Assembly (NCBI RefSeq): GCF_023230885.1
Contig: NZ_JALNWM010000013.1
Span: 1-25,934 of the forward strand
Length of the DNA: 25,934 nt
Reading direction: 5' to 3'
Origin: Desulfocurvus sp.
GTDB lineage: Bacteria > Desulfobacterota > Desulfovibrionia > Desulfovibrionales > Desulfovibrionaceae
Shown here: positions 23,253 to 25,934 of the stretch, in pieces
How positions within the stretch are numbered: position 1 is the first letter of the stretch
Layout of the letters: every line of letters begins with the position of its first letter
The notes under the pieces: generated by a model
The model's database searches: none
The model's input: only the letters and a program-made list of their open reading frames with translations
What the model was told of the DNA's origin: nothing
Translations under genes and position numbers: made by a program

Positions 23253-24149
23253 ATGAAATGTTCCCGTTGCGGGGCCGTGGCCCAGGTGGCCCTGCCCAGC
23301 CATCACAGCGGCTTTTGTCCCGACTGCTTCCGCGTCTTCTTCTCCCGCCAGGTGGAGCGCGCCATCCACCAGCACAGGATGTTCTCCCAGCAGGAACCGG
23401 TGCTGGTGGCCCTGTCGGGCGGCAAGGATTCCCTGAGCCTGCTGCGCGAGCTGGTGCTCCAGGGCTACAACGTCACCGGGCTGCACATCGACCTGGGCAT
23501 CCCCGAATCCTCCCCGGCGGCGCGGGCCAAGGTCGAGGCGTTCTGCGCGGCCCTGGGCGCGCGGCTGGCCGTGCTGGACATGGCCAGCGAGGGCGTGCCC
23601 ATCCCCGCGGTCAAGGCCTGCGTCACCCGGCCCATCTGCTCCGTATGCGGCAAGATCAAGCGCTACTATTTCAATAAGTTCGCCATGGACAACGGCTTTG
23701 CGGCCATCTGCACCGGGCACAACCTCGACGACGAGGTGGGCCGCCTGTTCGCCAACACCCTGCGCTGGGACGTGGGCTACCTGTCCGACCAGGGGCCGAG
23801 CCTGCCCGGGCGTGACGGGTTCGTGGCCAAGTGCCGCCCGCTGTACCGCCTGTCGGAATACGAGACGGCGGCCTACGCCTTCTTGAGCGGCATCGACATC
23901 CATGTGGCGCCGTGTCCCTACAGCAAGGGCGCGAGCTTCACCCGGCGCAAGGAGCTGATGAACCGCCTGGAAGGCGAGAGCCCCGGTGCCAAGCTGCAAT
24001 TCTACGAGTCGTTCCTGAAGAACGCCCGTCCGCATTTCGAGGCCGCCGAGGACCGGGGCGGGGTGGCCCTGGCGCCGTGCGAGCGCTGCGGCTACCCGAC
24101 CTCGGCAGTGGTCTGCAACGTGTGCCGCATCCGGGAGAAGCTGGGGTAG
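23253..24149 (+). CDS. TtuA/Ncs6-family tRNA 2-thiolation enzyme
   Basis: Predicted 298 aa, full length for the family. ATG 23253 follows GAGG at 23242-23245. The N-terminal zinc finger uses C3, C6, C22 and C25. The ATP pyrophosphatase PP-loop is SGGKDS at 55-60. C129, C132 (CSVC) and C221 match the three cysteines that hold the [4Fe-4S] cluster in TtuA. GHNLDDE is at 155-161. A second zinc finger at the C-terminus uses C276, C279, C288 and C291. These enzymes adenylate a tRNA uridine and replace its oxygen with sulfur (U54 for TtuA, U34 for Ncs6). Which position is used here cannot be told from sequence. It is encoded directly after the sulfur-carrier gene. Confidence 0.93.
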   Translation: MKCSRCGAVAQVALPSHHSGFCPDCFRVFFSRQVERAIHQHRMFSQQEPVLVALSGGKDSLSLLRELVLQGYNVTGLHIDLGIPESSPAARAKVEAFCAALGARLAVLDMASEGVPIPAVKACVTRPICSVCGKIKRYYFNKFAMDNGFAAICTGHNLDDEVGRLFANTLRWDVGYLSDQGPSLPGRDGFVAKCRPLYRLSEYETAAYAFLSGIDIHVAPCPYSKGASFTRRKELMNRLEGESPGAKLQFYESFLKNARPHFEAAEDRGGVALAPCERCGYPTSAVVCNVCRIREKLG

Positions 24150-24194
24150 CAGGCTTTTTCTCGGCGCGGCCATTTCCCCGCCACTTTTTGCGCC

Positions 24195-24220
24195 GCGCAC
24201 CTTGATCGGTGTGCGCTTTT
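24195..24220 (+). terminator. probable terminator after the thiolation operon
   Basis: GCGCACC (24195-24201) pairs with GGTG-GCGC (24208-24211 and 24213-24216, one bulged T) around TTGATC, followed by TTTT. It begins 46 bases past the stop of the TtuA-like gene. A second, looser GCGCGGC/GCCGCGC pairing spans the bases before it. Confidence 0.5.
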
Positions 24221-24296
24221 CGGGTATCGGTTGCATTGATTTCGTAGGCAGAAGCGTCGCATTGCATTCAGAACAACCATCGCCCTGGGGGGGCAC

Positions 24297-24695
24297 ATGC
24301 GTACCATCGTCACCACTTTGCTTTGCGCCGCGCTGGCGGCCATCCTGCTCTCGGGCTGCGCCGTCGGCGGCAAGGGCGGCAACGTCGCCCAGGGAGCGAC
24401 CTATTTCGTCTGCACCGGGACCATGTTCGCCGACGAGAACGCCACTGTGGACCAGGTCCACACCGCCGTGCTCGCCGCCCTGGAGTCCCTGGAACTGCCC
24501 GTGACCTTCGACAAGAAGGACAACCTCGTGGCCGTGGTCGAAACCACCACCGCCGAGGGCAGCCCCATTGAGATCAACGTGGCCTACCGCAAGGCCGGGG
24601 TGACCCGCGTGACGTTCACGTCCACGGACCGCCAGGACCAGTACAAGCTGTCGGGCCTGCTGGAAGAGATCCGCAAGCACCTGGCCGCCAGCTAG
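24297..24695 (+). CDS. small lipoprotein, DUF3568-like
   Basis: Predicted 132 aa. ATG 24297 has a GGGGGGG run upstream. A type II signal peptide ends in the lipobox LLSG-C21, so the mature protein should be lipid-anchored, probably in the outer membrane. The mature part has a short Gly-rich linker and then a compact alpha/beta domain: VDQVHTAVLAALESLELPV, then AVVETTTAEGSPIEINVAYRKAGVTRVTFT, and a final helix (LLEEIRKHL). This resembles small DUF3568-type periplasmic lipoproteins; function is unknown. It is monocistronic, bounded by terminators on both sides. Confidence 0.85.
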   Translation: MRTIVTTLLCAALAAILLSGCAVGGKGGNVAQGATYFVCTGTMFADENATVDQVHTAVLAALESLELPVTFDKKDNLVAVVETTTAEGSPIEINVAYRKAGVTRVTFTSTDRQDQYKLSGLLEEIRKHLAAS

Positions 24696-24728
24696 CCCGG
24701 GCCAGGGCCGCGCCCGCTTTTCGCGGCA

Positions 24729-24777
24729 CCTGCGGCTCGCGCCTTCGGGGCGCGGGCCGCAGGGCCTTTTGTGTTTT
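24729..24777 (+). terminator. strong intrinsic terminator after the lipoprotein gene
   Basis: A 15-bp stem (24729-24743 with 24749-24763, one G-U) with loop TTCGG is followed by GCC-TTTT-GTG-TTTT. It ends only 24 bases before the glycosyltransferase ATG, so that gene has almost no room for a promoter of its own downstream of it. Confidence 0.9.
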
Positions 24778-24801
24778 GTTCCGGCCCGAGCGCGCACCGT
24801 C

Positions 24802-25827
24802 ATGGACACCGCCCCTCCCGAAGTCAGCGTCGCCCTGCCCGCGTTCAACGCCGCGGCGACCCTGCCCGCCGCCCTGGACAGCCTGCTGGCCCAGACCCAC
24901 CCCCGCTTCGAGATCGTCGTCGCGGACGACGGCTCCACCGACGCCACGGCCTCGGTCCTGGCGGCCCATGCCGCGCGCGATGCGCGGGTGCGCCCGCTCT
25001 TCCTGCCCCACCGGGGCGTGGCCCATGCCTTCAACGCCGCCGTGGCCGCCGCGCGCGGGGAGTTCGTCGCGCGCATGGACGCCGACGACATCAGTCTGCC
25101 CCGGCGTCTGGAGCTTCAGGCCGCGCACCTGCGCGCGCATCCCGGCACCGGGGTCGTGGCCTGCCGCGTGGAGTTCGGCGGCTGCCGCAAGGCCTGCGCG
25201 GGCTACGCCGCCCATGTGGACTGGACCAACTCCCTGACGACCCACGAGGCCATGAGCCTGGCGCGGTTCATCGACGCGCCCCTGGCCAACCCCTCGGTGA
25301 TGTTCCGCCGCGCCCTGGCCGAGGCCCACGGCGGCGCGCGCCAGGGCGATTTTCCCGAGGATTACGAGATGTGGCTGCGCTGGTTCGAGGCCGGGGTGCG
25401 CATGGACAAGCTGTCCCGCACGCTGCTGGTCTGGAACGATCCGCCCGGGCGCGCCTCGCGCACCGACCCGCGCTACGACCTCCAGGCCTTCTACCGCGTC
25501 AAGGCCGAGTACCTGGCGCGCTGGCTGGCGCGCTGCAACCCGCACCACCCCGAGGTCGTGGTGCTGGGCGCCGGGCGCATCACGCGCAGGCGGGCGGCCC
25601 TGCTGGAGGACCACGGCGTGCGCATCGCCGCCTGGGCGGACATCGACCCGCGCAAGATCGGCAACACCGTGGCCGGGGTGCCGGTGATCCACCGCCACGA
25701 CCTGCCCGGGCCCGGGGAGTGCTTCGCCCTGTCCTACGTCGCCAGCCGGGGCGCCCGCGAGGACATCGGCGCCTTCCTGGAGGCGCGCGGCTTCCGCCCC
25801 GGGGTCCATTACATCACGGCGGCCTGA
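24802..25827 (+). CDS. family 2 glycosyltransferase with C-terminal dinucleotide-binding-like domain
   Basis: Predicted 341 aa from ATG 24802. No ribosome site is clear, and upstream in-frame starts would fall in the terminator. The N-terminal GT-A domain (1 to about 225) has VALPAFNAAATLPAALDSLL, VVADDGSTD (nucleotide-binding, 40-47), RMDADD with the metal-binding DxD (91-96), and PEDYEMWLR as the catalytic-base region. Residues 251-341 form a separate domain starting VVVLGAGRITRRRAALL, then ADIDPRKIGNTVAGVPVI, resembling the N-terminal nucleotide-binding part of PglD-like proteins. The acceptor is unknown; surface polysaccharide synthesis is likely, given another glycosyltransferase next door. 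Confidence 0.9.
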   Translation: MDTAPPEVSVALPAFNAAATLPAALDSLLAQTHPRFEIVVADDGSTDATASVLAAHAARDARVRPLFLPHRGVAHAFNAAVAAARGEFVARMDADDISLPRRLELQAAHLRAHPGTGVVACRVEFGGCRKACAGYAAHVDWTNSLTTHEAMSLARFIDAPLANPSVMFRRALAEAHGGARQGDFPEDYEMWLRWFEAGVRMDKLSRTLLVWNDPPGRASRTDPRYDLQAFYRVKAEYLARWLARCNPHHPEVVVLGAGRITRRRAALLEDHGVRIAAWADIDPRKIGNTVAGVPVIHRHDLPGPGECFALSYVASRGAREDIGAFLEARGFRPGVHYITAA

Positions 25828-25858
25828 GGCGCTCGCGCCGCCGCCACGAGGAGCGCCC

Positions 25859-25934
25859 ATGACCGCCCAGCGCATCGCCCTGGTGCTGCACGAGAGCCCC
25901 GCCGCCCGCCCCGGGGGGGTGGAGCTGTACGTCC
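25859..25934 (+). CDS. partial glycosyltransferase, family 4-like N-terminus
   Basis: The ATG at 25859 follows AGGAG at 25849-25853 by five bases. The frame stays open to the right edge, giving 25 residues. It reads IALVLHESPA then PGGVELYV, which resembles the first strand and glycine-rich loop (GGVExY) of GT4/GT-B glycosyltransferases. It starts 32 bases after the family 2 enzyme and is probably in the same operon. Only the N-terminus is visible, so the family is tentative. Confidence 0.65.
   Translation, partial: MTAQRIALVLHESPAARPGGVELYV

Overview
This is chromosomal DNA from a very GC-rich Gram-negative bacterium. LPS, TonB and outer-membrane genes, SelB, a MoaD/ThiS-like plus TtuA-like thiolation pair, an Fe-S-type TrpRS Cys motif and a consensus sigma-54 promoter together suggest a Desulfovibrio-like member of the Desulfobacterota. 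That taxonomic placement is inference. I see no insertion sequence, phage or CRISPR array. Almost all genes have strongly GC-biased third positions. Only the first ~120 bases are noticeably AT-richer.

Layout. 1-694 has no confident gene. It holds an AT-richer left edge, a 27-bp tandem repeat, an AT-rich terminator, and a regulatory region with a textbook -24/-12 promoter and a possible Fur-like site. 695-9324 (+) is a six-gene uptake locus: a leaderless substrate-binding-fold protein with a CX3CX2C motif, a TonB-dependent receptor, then a complete YejABEF-type peptide ABC transporter whose genes overlap by four bases. 9325-9924 is a hairpin-rich gap before a lone, divergent dnaA-type gene. 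An unusual bipartite terminator and a GC-rich repeat gap precede selB. A small membrane-anchored protein of unknown function and tRNA-His lie on the minus strand.

14624-20725 is an envelope block: murA (+), a Gfo/Idh/MocA dehydrogenase (-), then lpxB and comEC (+). ComEC converges with trpS, which follows a site-2-protease-like M50 membrane peptidase on the minus strand. A stand-alone receiver protein (-) diverges from a ubiquitin-like sulfur carrier and TtuA-like tRNA thiolase pair (+). The right end holds a small lipoprotein, a family 2 glycosyltransferase with an extra C-terminal dinucleotide-binding-like domain, and the start of a second glycosyltransferase that runs off the edge.

The best candidate for an undescribed system is the 610-9324 locus. 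Its order suggests sigma-54-controlled import of a peptide-like, possibly metal-carrying ligand: TonB receptor across the outer membrane, YejA in the periplasm, YejBE/F across the inner membrane, and a cytosolic binding-fold protein that could receive the ligand or its metal. Substrate and metal are unknown from sequence.
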